Assembly (NCBI GenBank): GCA_039024375.1
Contig: JBCCQK010000576.1
Span: forward strand, 1-5,020
DNA: 5,020 nucleotides
Direction: 5' to 3'
Origin: JAFMDF01 sp039024375
GTDB taxonomy: Bacteria > Bacteroidota > Bacteroidia > Chitinophagales > Saprospiraceae
Below, piece after piece: positions 1 to 5,020 of this stretch. The notes under the pieces were generated by a model that saw only the letters and a list, made by a program, of their open reading frames with translations, was not told where the DNA came from and ran no database searches. Positions within the stretch are counted from its first letter, which is position 1. Each line of letters begins with the position of its first letter. The translations under genes and the position numbers were made by a program.

Positions 1-50
1 AGGATTGAATACTTGCGACACTTTTCCTTGATTTTCTACTAAAAAAGTCC

Positions 51-78
51 TTGAAACGCCGAGGAAGTGGTATCTTGC
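51..78 (+). promoter_or_regulatory. Weak candidate promoter for the Oar-like receptor gene
   Basis: A TTG at 51-53 is followed after 17 bp by TATCTTGC at 71-78. The Bacteroidota sigma-ABfA consensus is TTG, 17-23 bp, then TAnnTTTG. The TTG, the spacing, the TA and the first two Ts of the -7 box match, but its last two bases do not, so the match is partial. It would give a leader of roughly 20-25 nt before the ATG at 108, which is normal for the phylum. This is inference from one degenerate motif. Confidence 0.3.
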
Positions 79-107
79 GTCTTTTTCCAACCATAAGTCA
101 ATTCTAT

Positions 108-3100
108 ATGAAAAAAAGATGCTACAAATTAGGCATTTTGGCTGCGCTGTTCTTGCTAACGATGCAGTCAGTCTGGGGGCAGGGTTCTACCTCTTCCAGA
201 ATTACCGGACAAATTACGGACGGCAACGAATCGCTGATTGGTGCTAATGTAATTGCAGTCCACGAACCCACTGGTTTCCAGTACGGAACGGCAACGAACG
301 TCGAAGGACTATTCACCCTCAATAACGTTAACGTTGGTGGTCCTTACACCATTACCGTTTCCTACACAGGTTACGAAGAATTTGTCTTGAAAGACATTTA
401 CTTGAACCTCGGACAGACCGAAAGTTTTAACATCAAAATGAACGAAGCTGCGCTGCAATTAGACGAAGTAGTCGTCACGGCGGGAGGTTTGTTCGACGGT
501 AACCGAACGGGGTCCGAAACGAGGGTTTCGGAAGAAGTGATTGCTGCGCTTCCTACCGCCGACAGAGGGCTAAATGATTACTTGAGAATTACCCCACAAG
601 CGGACGTTGCCAACAACGGTGCGACTAACGGCGGCGGTATTTCCTTTTCTGGGGTCAACAATCGTTTCAACGCTATTTTCATCGATGGTGCAGTAAATAA
701 CGACGTTTTCGGTTTGGCTAATTCTGGTACCAACGGTGGACAAGCGGGTATTTCTCCGATTTCTCCCGATGCTTTGGAACAAATTCAGGTAGTATTAGCG
801 CCTTACGACGTGACCCTTGGTGGCTTTGCGGGGGGCGGTATCAATGCGGTTACCAGAAGTGGTACGAATGAGTTGGAAGGGTCTGCTTACTGGTTTCACC
901 GCAACGAAGGCATTGCGGGTAAGACGCCAACATTAGACGACGATGCACCAAGAACTCGATTAGATGACTTCTCGGCCAATACGTACGGTTTTCGATTGGG
1001 TGGTCCGCTCATTAAAAATAAATTATTCTTTTTTACCAACGTAGAAATTCAACGAGACGAATTGCCACGACCTTTCATTCAGAGCGAGTACAACGGTGAT
1101 TCCGATGCTAATCAGTTAAACGCTGTTCGTCAAAAATTGATTAACGATTTTGGTTATGACCCAGGAGCGTTTGATAATAATCCACAGACGACCAACGGGG
1201 AAAAAGTATTGGTAAAGCTAGATTGGAATATCAATGACAAGCATAAACTATCTGCTCGACACAGCTACGTGAAGGGAACTACGGAAATTCACCCAGCGCC
1301 TAGTGCCAATCGAGTAGTTTTTGGAAATGTAGGGTATATTTTCCCTTCTACTACCAACTCTACGGCGGTTGAACTAAAGAGTATTTTCAGCCCCAACACC
1401 TCGAATAATTTGATTTTGGGCTACACTAAAGTGAATGATGATAGAGATATTTTGGGCGACCCTTTCCCACAAATTATCATGCCTGACGGTAATGGTACAG
1501 TAGTCGTTGGAACGGATAATTTCTCTTTATCAAACATTGTACGACAAGATGTTTTTACTGTAACGAATAACTTCAATTTATATAAAGGAAAGCACTCTTT
1601 CACTTTCGGTACGCACAACGAATTTTTTAAGATTGAGAACTTATTTACTATTTTCTCAACGCCACGTTATGAGTATTTCTTTAATGGGGTGAACAGATTT
1701 TTGGATGGAGAGAACCCCGATTTACTATTATTTGGACACGAACAAGCCTTCGGTAGTGACCAGATTCGAATTGGCGACGATGCAACTAACCTAGGACCCT
1801 CCTTCAACGCCATGCAATTGGCTTTCTACGGACAGGATGAAATCCAAGTCAATAAAGATTTCAAATTGACCGTTGGCCTGCGATTTGACGTGCCGATTTT
1901 TACGGATGACCCACCATTGAACAATACGGACTTCAACACAAATACGGTCCCAATCTTGGAACAATTCTACGATTTGAAGGGAGCGAGAGCAAGTCAAGCA
2001 CCCAAAACATCTATTTACGTTAGCCCAAGAATTGGGTTCAACTACGATGTGAACGGCGATAAATCCACTCAGTTGCGAGGTGGTGTTGGCGTATTTACCA
2101 GCAGAGTACCTTGGGTGTGGCCCGGTGGTATGTTTATTCGAAACGGATTAAACTCGGCGTTTAACGTTCGAGTAGGCGTTGGTCAGCAAGAAATTTTAAC
2201 TAGTCCAGACCAATGGTTAAGTGAGTTGACTAGTGACGTAAGTCCAGCGGGAGATGTCGATTTATTTGTAGAGGACTTCAAATATCCACAAATTTTGAGA
2301 GCAAGTTTGGCGATGGATAAGAAGTTGCCTGGGGGAATTGACGGTACGGCGGAAGTGACTTTCACGAAGACCTTGAACAACATGGACGTGAAGCAAATCA
2401 ACATTAAGCCAAGTGCTCAAACACTTGGTGGTGCAGATAACCGTCCTGTGATTGACTTTAGCGATAAAATTGACCCGACTTACGCTAATATTACCCTTGT
2501 AGATAATACGAATAAAGGATACACCTTCAATTTTACGGCACAAGCATCTAAGCAAATTTCTCGAAATACGAGTTTCAACTTAGCCTATTCTTTCACGAGA
2601 GCAGATGCTTTGGTGGACGGTACAGGATTTATCAACAATACGAACTGGCAGAACATATTGAGCGTCCAGGGGAATAATAATCCATCCGTTATACGTTCGA
2701 CGTTCGACGCTGGTTCGAGAATTACGGCATTCCTATCACACCGATTTGATTACTCTGACTTTGCCAATACCTCTATTTCCTTGTTTTTCACGGGCCAATC
2801 TGGTTCACCCTACTCTTTCGTTTACAATAACGAAGCAACGTCTGATGTGTCCATTTCTGCGGATTATAATGACCTAATTTACGTTCCTGCCAATCAGAGC
2901 GAAATCAATTTAGTGGATATTGACGGTGGACCGTCGGCAGCACAGCAATGGGCAGCATTGGACCAGTTTATTAATGATAACGATTACTTAAGTAGTCGAA
3001 GAGGAGATTATGCTGAACCTAATGAAGTGAGAACCCCATTCGAAGCAGTATTAGACTTAAAGTTAATTCAAGATATTTACTTCGGTGGAAAGAACGGCGG

Positions 3101-3344
3101 TAAGCGGCAAAATATTCAGCTAACCTTCGATATTTTCAACTTCACGAACTTGTTGAACAAGAATTGGGGTAGGAGATACTTCGTTGGTGGTAACACTTTC
3201 TCTTTGATTCAAGCGAGTCGGAACGATGCGGGTGAAGTAGAGTACAACTTTACGGCGCCTAATGGTAACACGTTCAACTTGGTTCAGTCGGGTACGTACA
3301 GTGCTAGATGGAACGCACAGTTGGGGGTTAGATACAGCTTCTAA
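108..3344 (+). CDS. Oar-like TonB-dependent outer-membrane receptor with carboxypeptidase-regulatory-like domain
   Basis: The 1078-residue product is an outer-membrane beta-barrel transporter energised by TonB/ExbBD. Residues 1-24 form a signal peptide (basic MKKRCYK, then a hydrophobic core), with cleavage likely before Q25. Residues about 30-115 form a carboxypeptidase-regulatory-like beta-sandwich (RITGQITDG, GANV, SYTGY). LDEVVVTA at 118-125 is the TonB-box-like segment. The plug covers about 130-260 and carries the Oar-family signature (FSGVNNRFNAIFIDG, EQIQVVLAPYDVTLGGF, GGGINAVTRSGTN). The rest is barrel, with the conserved FDIFNFTNLLNKNWG at 1007-1021 and a terminal aromatic strand ending GVRYSF, as expected for BAM-assembled proteins. 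The length is typical and no break is seen. An in-frame TTG at 51 would add 19 residues ahead of the signal peptide, so the ATG at 108 is preferred. The namesake, Myxococcus xanthus Oar, is needed for development and for secretion of the PopC protease. The substrate here is unknown. No SusD-like gene follows, which argues against a Sus-type glycan importer. Confidence 0.93.
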   Translation: MKKRCYKLGILAALFLLTMQSVWGQGSTSSRITGQITDGNESLIGANVIAVHEPTGFQYGTATNVEGLFTLNNVNVGGPYTITVSYTGYEEFVLKDIYLNLGQTESFNIKMNEAALQLDEVVVTAGGLFDGNRTGSETRVSEEVIAALPTADRGLNDYLRITPQADVANNGATNGGGISFSGVNNRFNAIFIDGAVNNDVFGLANSGTNGGQAGISPISPDALEQIQVVLAPYDVTLGGFAGGGINAVTRSGTNELEGSAYWFHRNEGIAGKTPTLDDDAPRTRLDDFSANTYGFRLGGPLIKNKLFFFTNVEIQRDELPRPFIQSEYNGDSDANQLNAVRQKLINDFGYDPGAFDNNPQTTNGEKVLVKLDWNINDKHKLSARHSYVKGTTEIHPAPSANRVVFGNVGYIFPSTTNSTAVELKSIFSPNTSNNLILGYTKVNDDRDILGDPFPQIIMPDGNGTVVVGTDNFSLSNIVRQDVFTVTNNFNLYKGKHSFTFGTHNEFFKIENLFTIFSTPRYEYFFNGVNRFLDGENPDLLLFGHEQAFGSDQIRIGDDATNLGPSFNAMQLAFYGQDEIQVNKDFKLTVGLRFDVPIFTDDPPLNNTDFNTNTVPILEQFYDLKGARASQAPKTSIYVSPRIGFNYDVNGDKSTQLRGGVGVFTSRVPWVWPGGMFIRNGLNSAFNVRVGVGQQEILTSPDQWLSELTSDVSPAGDVDLFVEDFKYPQILRASLAMDKKLPGGIDGTAEVTFTKTLNNMDVKQINIKPSAQTLGGADNRPVIDFSDKIDPTYANITLVDNTNKGYTFNFTAQASKQISRNTSFNLAYSFTRADALVDGTGFINNTNWQNILSVQGNNNPSVIRSTFDAGSRITAFLSHRFDYSDFANTSISLFFTGQSGSPYSFVYNNEATSDVSISADYNDLIYVPANQSEINLVDIDGGPSAAQQWAALDQFINDNDYLSSRRGDYAEPNEVRTPFEAVLDLKLIQDIYFGGKNGGKRQNIQLTFDIFNFTNLLNKNWGRRYFVGGNTFSLIQASRNDAGEVEYNFTAPNGNTFNLVQSGTYSARWNAQLGVRYSF

Positions 3345-3374
3345 TGCGACAACAAAACCAACTTTAAAATAATG

Positions 3375-3416
3375 AATCCCGGATTTTCTTTTTATGGAAA
3401 ATTCGGGATTTTTTTT
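3375..3416 (+). terminator. Intrinsic terminator of the receptor gene
   Basis: The arms 3375-3388 (AATCCCGGATTTTC) and 3397-3410 (GAAAATTCGGGATT) form a 14-bp stem with one G-U pair. The loop is 8 nt, and a run of eight Ts ends at 3416. It lies 30 bp after the receptor stop. Read on the minus strand, the G-U pair becomes an A-C mismatch and only a broken T tract follows. It may therefore also slow transcription coming from the convergent genes at 3450-4156, but it is best suited to the plus strand. Confidence 0.9.
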
Positions 3417-3449
3417 GGATTTTTTCCAATGTATTTAGGCCAACTTAGT

Positions 3450-3647
3450 TTATTTGTCTTTGATTTTATCTAAAATAGATAGGGCAATATCTTCGACCTC
3501 TTTAATTTCCTTTTTAAAGTCGTCCTTTTCTTCTTTGGACATTGCCTTGTGGTCTATATCTCGAAGGTCGTATAAAGTCTTTTTGATAGTTACTAGAACC
3601 TCGTCCGTATTTATCATTCTTGGTTGGTTCATAATTTCTGATTGCAT
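3450..3647 (-). CDS. Small charged helical protein of unknown function, last gene of the DUF4160/DUF2442 cluster
   Basis: This 65-residue protein is not recognised. It is rich in Lys, Glu and Asp, has no cysteine, no signal peptide and no membrane segment. From about residue 13 to the end it is predicted by eye to be almost wholly alpha-helical: a first helix (TDEVLVTIKKTLYDLRDI), a short turn (DHKAMSKEE), then a second amphipathic helix (KKEIKEVEDIALSILDKI). That suggests a helical hairpin or a dimerising coiled coil. In-frame ATGs at 3632 and 3617 are alternative starts. The 3647 start follows the DUF2442 stop by 27 bp on the same strand, so co-transcription is likely and it may be an accessory partner of that pair. 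The opposite strand also stays open here, but its translation is only the Ser/Leu/Ile-rich complement of this charged sequence. Confidence 0.6.
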   Translation of the reverse strand: MQSEIMNQPRMINTDEVLVTIKKTLYDLRDIDHKAMSKEEKDDFKKEIKEVEDIALSILDKIKDK

Positions 3648-3674
3648 CCATTTATTATTTTACTGTCTATTCTA

Positions 3675-3911
3675 TCATTTAGAATAAGTCAGCATCCCCT
3701 CGGCAGATAAATCTTCATCAATATCTGGCCAATGAACTCCGTAGCCATCTCCAATTAACTCCCAATTATCACGCTCTGATTGGGTTGCTTTAGCGAGACG
3801 AGGAAACCACTTCATCGGGCACCCCACTACTCTCCCATCATTTAAGGTCATATAAATGTTCGTATCATCAAAATGTACAGAAGTGGCTAGAACTGTTTTA
3901 GTCTTAATCAT
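3675..3911 (-). CDS. DUF2442 family protein, putative partner of the DUF4160 protein
   Basis: This complete 78-residue protein has the family hallmarks in order: an N-terminal beta meander (VHFDDTNIYMTLNDGRVVGCP, with the DGR turn at 25-27), the conserved WFPRL at 35-39 following P32, and the C-terminal block from W50 (WELIGDGYGVHWPD, then IDEDLSAEGML to residue 74). Family members of this size consist of the DUF2442 domain alone, without the helix-turn-helix found in some longer relatives. It starts 14 bp after the DUF4160 stop on the same strand, so the two are almost certainly one transcript. DUF2442 and DUF4160 genes are repeatedly found side by side in bacteria and have been predicted as a toxin-antitoxin-like or mobile defence pair. 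Which one is the toxin, if either, and the biochemical activity are not established. Cytoplasmic location is inferred from the lack of a signal peptide. Confidence 0.85.
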   Translation of the reverse strand: MIKTKTVLATSVHFDDTNIYMTLNDGRVVGCPMKWFPRLAKATQSERDNWELIGDGYGVHWPDIDEDLSAEGMLTYSK

Positions 3912-3925
3912 GGTTGAAAAATTTC

Positions 3926-4156
3926 CTACTTGAAAAAGTCATTCCAAGCATCCAAAAATAAATACTGATTATCCGCAACTATTTCATGAGCCGCTTTTAA
4001 ATCTTTACTTTTTAGTCCATTACTGGAGACTAGAGAGACAGGTAACAAATCAAATTTTGCTCTACCACCTTTACCTGAAACGTGAATATGTGGGGGCGCA
4101 TGGTCATTGCTAAAAAAGAAAAATCTAAAGCCGTCTTTTCTTAATATTGTTGGCAT
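3926..4156 (-). CDS. DUF4160 family protein, putative toxin-antitoxin-like component
   Basis: This complete 76-residue protein has the typical family length and opening (MPTILRKDGFRFFFFSND). The signature HAPPHIHV at 19-26 carries two conserved histidines, which could bind metal or form an active site, although no reaction is established for the family. GRAKFDLLPV at 31-40 is the second conserved strand pair. The C-terminal helix region (KDLKAAHEIVADNQ, then LFLDAWNDFF) is also canonical. It is the first gene of a minus-strand cluster, with DUF2442 starting 14 bp after its stop and a small charged protein following. The canonical N-terminus supports the ATG at 4156. Its upstream region is unusual, because a palindromic 163-bp element begins only 10 bp before the start codon. 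Expression must therefore come from a promoter inside the element or by read-through of it. No consensus promoter was found in or beyond the element. Confidence 0.85.
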   Translation of the reverse strand: MPTILRKDGFRFFFFSNDHAPPHIHVSGKGGRAKFDLLPVSLVSSNGLKSKDLKAAHEIVADNQYLFLDAWNDFFK

Positions 4157-4166
4157 ATGTTTGTTT

Positions 4167-4329
4167 TAAGTACCTACAACCAAATAATCGACACTTTATG
4201 AAGGTCTCTTTTTCCGCTACACTTCGTTAAAAAATATTTCCGTAGCTAGGCTATGCAAAGATTTTTTGCCTCGTCTAGCGAAAAAATAGCCTAAATCAAA
4301 AGTGACGATTATTTAATAGTAGGTACTTA
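4167..4329. mobile_element. MITE-like non-coding palindromic element with 31-bp terminal inverted repeats
   Basis: The left arm 4167-4197 and right arm 4299-4329 are inverted repeats. The outer 11 bp match perfectly (TAAGTACCTAC). A 4-bp block then differs at three positions, AAATAATCG matches, one base differs, and CACTTT matches. Each arm begins with TA, consistent with a TA target duplication as in IS630/mariner-type MITEs, although TA could equally be part of the repeat. Inside are nested stems: 4209-4219 with 4276-4286 (10 of 11 pairs), 4229-4235 with 4261-4267 (7 of 7), and an apical TAGC/GCTA around 4243-4253. An alternative pairing, TAGGCTAT 4247-4254 with ATAGCCTA 4286-4293, competes with these. 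No protein of useful length is encoded, so any movement would need a transposase elsewhere. The inverted repeat is seen directly. The mobile nature is inferred. Confidence 0.65.
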
Positions 4330-4342
4330 CCTGTTAAGATAC

Positions 4343-4355
4343 AACAAAAATTGTT
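4343..4355. repeat. Short perfect inverted repeat
   Basis: AACAA at 4343-4347 and TTGTT at 4351-4355 are separated by AAA. The site lies between the MITE-like element and the tRNA terminator. It could be an operator half-site pair for the DUF4160 operon, but in such AT-rich DNA chance is a good explanation. Confidence 0.2.
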
Positions 4356-4379
4356 AAATGAAAGCTGTCAATCCCATAC

Positions 4380-4414
4380 AAAAAAAGCCCTCATGTAAAA
4401 ACATGAAGGCTTTT
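4380..4414 (-). terminator. Intrinsic terminator of tRNA-Val
   Basis: Read on the minus strand, AAAAGCCTTCATGT (4414-4401) pairs with ACATGAGGGCTTTT (4396-4383) around a TTTT loop, giving a 14-bp stem with one G-U pair. It is followed by a T tract running to 4380. On the plus strand the wobble becomes a C-A mismatch, so the orientation fits the tRNA. It begins 8 bp after the tRNA 3' end and should insulate the DUF4160 cluster from tRNA transcription. Confidence 0.85.
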
Positions 4415-4422
4415 AAGTTTTG

Positions 4423-4497
4423 TGGGCGATGAGAGACTCGAACTCCCGACCCCCTGGGTGTAAACCAGGTGCTCTGAACCAACTGAGCTAATCACCC
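4423..4497 (-). tRNA. tRNA-Val (anticodon UAC)
   Basis: This 75-nt cloverleaf reads from 4497 down to 4423. The acceptor arm is GGGTGAT with ATCGCCC (one U-G pair) and the discriminator base is A. The D stem is GCTC/GAGC. The anticodon stem is CCTGG/CCAGG with the 7-nt loop TTTACAC, so the anticodon is UAC, which reads GUA and, by wobble, GUG valine codons. The variable loop is GGGTC. The T stem is GGGAG/CTCTC with the loop TTCGAGT. The 3' CCA is not encoded (the genomic sequence continues CAAAA) and would be added after transcription. The gene stands alone, between its own promoter and terminator. Confidence 0.95.
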
Positions 4498-4533
4498 TAA
4501 AAATTTTTTTTTGCTTTTCTTTCAAAGCGAGTG

Positions 4534-4564
4534 CAAACATACGGGTGTTTAAAATATAAAGCAA
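4534..4564 (-). promoter_or_regulatory. Consensus Bacteroidota promoter of tRNA-Val
   Basis: On the minus strand a TTG (4564-4562) is followed after exactly 20 bp by TATGTTTG (4541-4534), a full match to the phylum's -33 TTG and -7 TAnnTTTG boxes. Initiation should fall near 4527, leaving an A-rich leader of about 30 nt before the mature tRNA 5' end at 4497. A 7-bp inverted repeat (TGCAAAC 4532-4538, GTTTGCA 4565-4571) brackets the two boxes, and GCAAGTTTGC at 4561-4570 is itself nearly palindromic. This may be incidental. Confidence 0.8.
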
Positions 4565-4728
4565 GTTTGCAGAAAAGAAAATTTACAAAAAATAATTTCC
4601 CACCAACACACCAATCCAATCTTCAAATTGCGTTAATTTTACATATCTCGTTTTTGGTAGAACAAAGATCGTGGATCACGTTTCATTAAAACGATGGTCT
4701 TTTGCAAAATTGAATAACTCGCCTGCAC

Positions 4729-4863
4729 ATGAAAATCCTAAAAAGAATAATGATTTGGTTGGGTATTGCCCTCTTTTTTCTGTTTATCGCTTCCATTGTA
4801 ATTGCCATTGTTTTTGAAGATGAGATCGGGCAGCAATTGGTGACGGAGATGGGGGATGAATGA
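4729..4863 (+). pseudogene. 44-codon membrane-anchor ORF resembling the truncated start of an AsmA/TamB-like protein
   Basis: The ORF begins MKILKRIMIWLGIALFF, giving a basic N-terminus and one hydrophobic segment (about residues 7-29). It continues FEDEIGQQLVTEMGDE and then meets TGA. A single N-terminal anchor followed at once by an F-x-D-x-I-x-x-x-[LV] pattern is how Bacteroidota AsmA-like periplasmic proteins start. Those run for several hundred residues and normally continue with an N-K-x-L-type segment, whereas here the reading frame ends just where that part should begin. The following DNA changes abruptly to GC-rich repeat, so the gene was probably cut by insertion or rearrangement. 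It could instead be a genuine small single-pass membrane protein. No consensus promoter was found upstream. The assignment rests on recalled family pattern, not an alignment. Confidence 0.4.
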
Positions 4864-4964
4864 CATCCCCAAAATCCGCTTATCCACAACGCAGACCACT
4901 CGCCCTTTGGGCCTTGTGCTCGTCAGCGCGCGTAGGCTTGTCACTTGCGAGGTGTGACGGAGAT
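4840..4964. repeat. Pair of 11-bp direct repeats (GTGACGGAGAT)
   Basis: Identical copies of GTGACGGAGAT lie at 4840-4850, inside the truncated ORF, and at 4954-4964, inside the GC-rich stretch. An 11-bp identity within about 125 bp is unlikely by chance. It could mark a duplication or recombination boundary, or show that the repeat region begins inside the ORF. Confidence 0.5.
4852..4870. repeat. Hairpin with the ORF stop codon in its loop
   Basis: GGGGATG (4852-4858) and CATCCCC (4864-4870) form a perfect 7-bp stem around the loop AATGA, which contains the TGA stop of the membrane ORF. No T tract follows on the plus strand, so it is not a standard terminator there. It sits at the junction with the GC-rich region. 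Confidence 0.6.
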
Positions 4965-5020
4965 CCCAGCCACCGCTTTCTCCTCGCGAGTCCTGAAAGA
5001 CGGGTGAGAGATAAGTGGAT
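4864..5020. repeat. GC-rich palindrome-dense stretch, probable dispersed repeat cut by the window end
   Basis: GC content is about 61% over 4881-5010, against about 32% over 4561-4690. Small inverted repeats are dense: GCCC-TTT-GGGC at 4902-4912, GTCAC 4940-4944 with GTGAC 4954-4958, the 8-bp palindrome CTCGCGAG at 4983-4990, and CTTTC 4976-4980 with GAAAG 4995-4999. ATCCGCTTATC (4874-4884) and GATAAGTGGAT (5010-5020) are inverted repeats matching at 10 of 11 positions, which suggests element ends about 147 bp apart. No recognisable protein or RNA family is seen. That it is dispersed is inferred from composition and structure only. Confidence 0.45.

Noticed and set aside
1..42. Open frame ending in TAA that could be the tail of an upstream plus-strand gene (13 codons ending FSLIFY).
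   Set aside because: Too short to identify, and frames without a stop over 39 bases are common by chance.
51..107. In-frame TTG extension of the receptor gene by 19 codons.
   Set aside because: It would bury the signal peptide behind a basic leader and overlaps the candidate promoter. The ATG at 108 gives a normal signal peptide.
122..2555. Several minus-strand ORFs of 65-97 codons inside the receptor gene.
   Set aside because: All lie antisense to a complete, well-conserved coding sequence and show no recognisable motifs.
3454..3687. Plus-strand 77-codon ORF with hydrophobic stretches.
   Set aside because: It is antisense to the 65-residue charged protein. Its Ser/Leu/Ile bias is the expected complement of Lys/Glu/Asp codons, and it overlaps the end of DUF2442.
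4167..4329. The palindrome as a CRISPR-like or rho-independent terminator structure.
   Set aside because: There are no repeated units with spacers. The stem is far too long and has no T tract at its end, so a MITE-like element explains it better.
4697..4704. GTCTTTTG as a -7 box for the anchor ORF.
   Set aside because: It lacks the TA and has no TTG at the proper distance upstream.
4686..4944. Two overlapping minus-strand ORFs of 67 and 68 codons.
   Set aside because: Both run across the AT-rich/GC-rich composition boundary and lie antisense to the anchor ORF. Neither has coding character or a promoter.
4860..5020. Plus-strand ORF starting at an ATGA overlap with the 44-codon ORF and open to the window end (53 codons).
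   Set aside because: The translation is Arg/Ser/Leu/Ala-rich with no motif, as expected from a GC-rich palindromic repeat that lacks stops by chance. It cannot be judged without the sequence beyond 5020.

Overview
The window looks like a chromosomal segment from a Bacteroidota bacterium. The evidence is a long Oar-type TonB-dependent receptor with an N-terminal carboxypeptidase-regulatory-like domain and a DEVVVTA TonB box, a tRNA promoter that fits the Bacteroidota consensus (TTG-N20-TAnnTTTG), the absence of Shine-Dalgarno-like leaders, and AT-rich intergenic DNA. A Saprospiria/Flavobacteriia-like relative is plausible, but the sequence alone does not settle this.

Layout. Positions 1-107 hold a leader with at most a weak promoter. 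Positions 108-3344 (+) encode a complete 1078-residue outer-membrane receptor, closed by a strong intrinsic terminator at 3375-3416. Converging on it from the minus strand is a compact three-gene cluster, transcribed right to left: a DUF4160 protein (4156-3926), a DUF2442 protein (3911-3675) and an unrecognised 65-residue charged helical protein (3647-3450). The first two are a recurrent gene pair often predicted to be toxin-antitoxin-like. Ten bases upstream of the DUF4160 start lies a 163-bp palindromic element (4167-4329) with 31-bp imperfect terminal inverted repeats bounded by TA on both sides. It looks like a MITE, a non-coding miniature transposon.

Further right, on the minus strand, is tRNA-Val(UAC) (4497-4423) with its own consensus promoter (4534-4564) and a rho-independent terminator (4414-4380). 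Next, on the plus strand, is a 44-codon ORF (4729-4863) that reads like the signal-anchor start of an AsmA/TamB-like protein and then stops. Its stop codon lies in the loop of a hairpin. The window ends in a strikingly GC-rich stretch (4864-5020, about 61% GC over 4881-5010, against about 32% over 4561-4690). That stretch is packed with small palindromes and bounded by an 11-bp imperfect inverted repeat, so it is probably a dispersed repeat cut off by the window edge.

How the parts relate. The receptor is a stand-alone transport or secretion gene with no SusD-like partner in view. The right half is an accessory patch: a TA-like cassette beside a tRNA gene, two different repeat elements and a gene remnant. 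The most unusual points are the MITE-like palindrome placed directly in the leader of the DUF4160 operon, and the apparent truncation of an AsmA-like gene at the edge of a GC-rich repeat. No novel multi-gene system can be demonstrated from this window.
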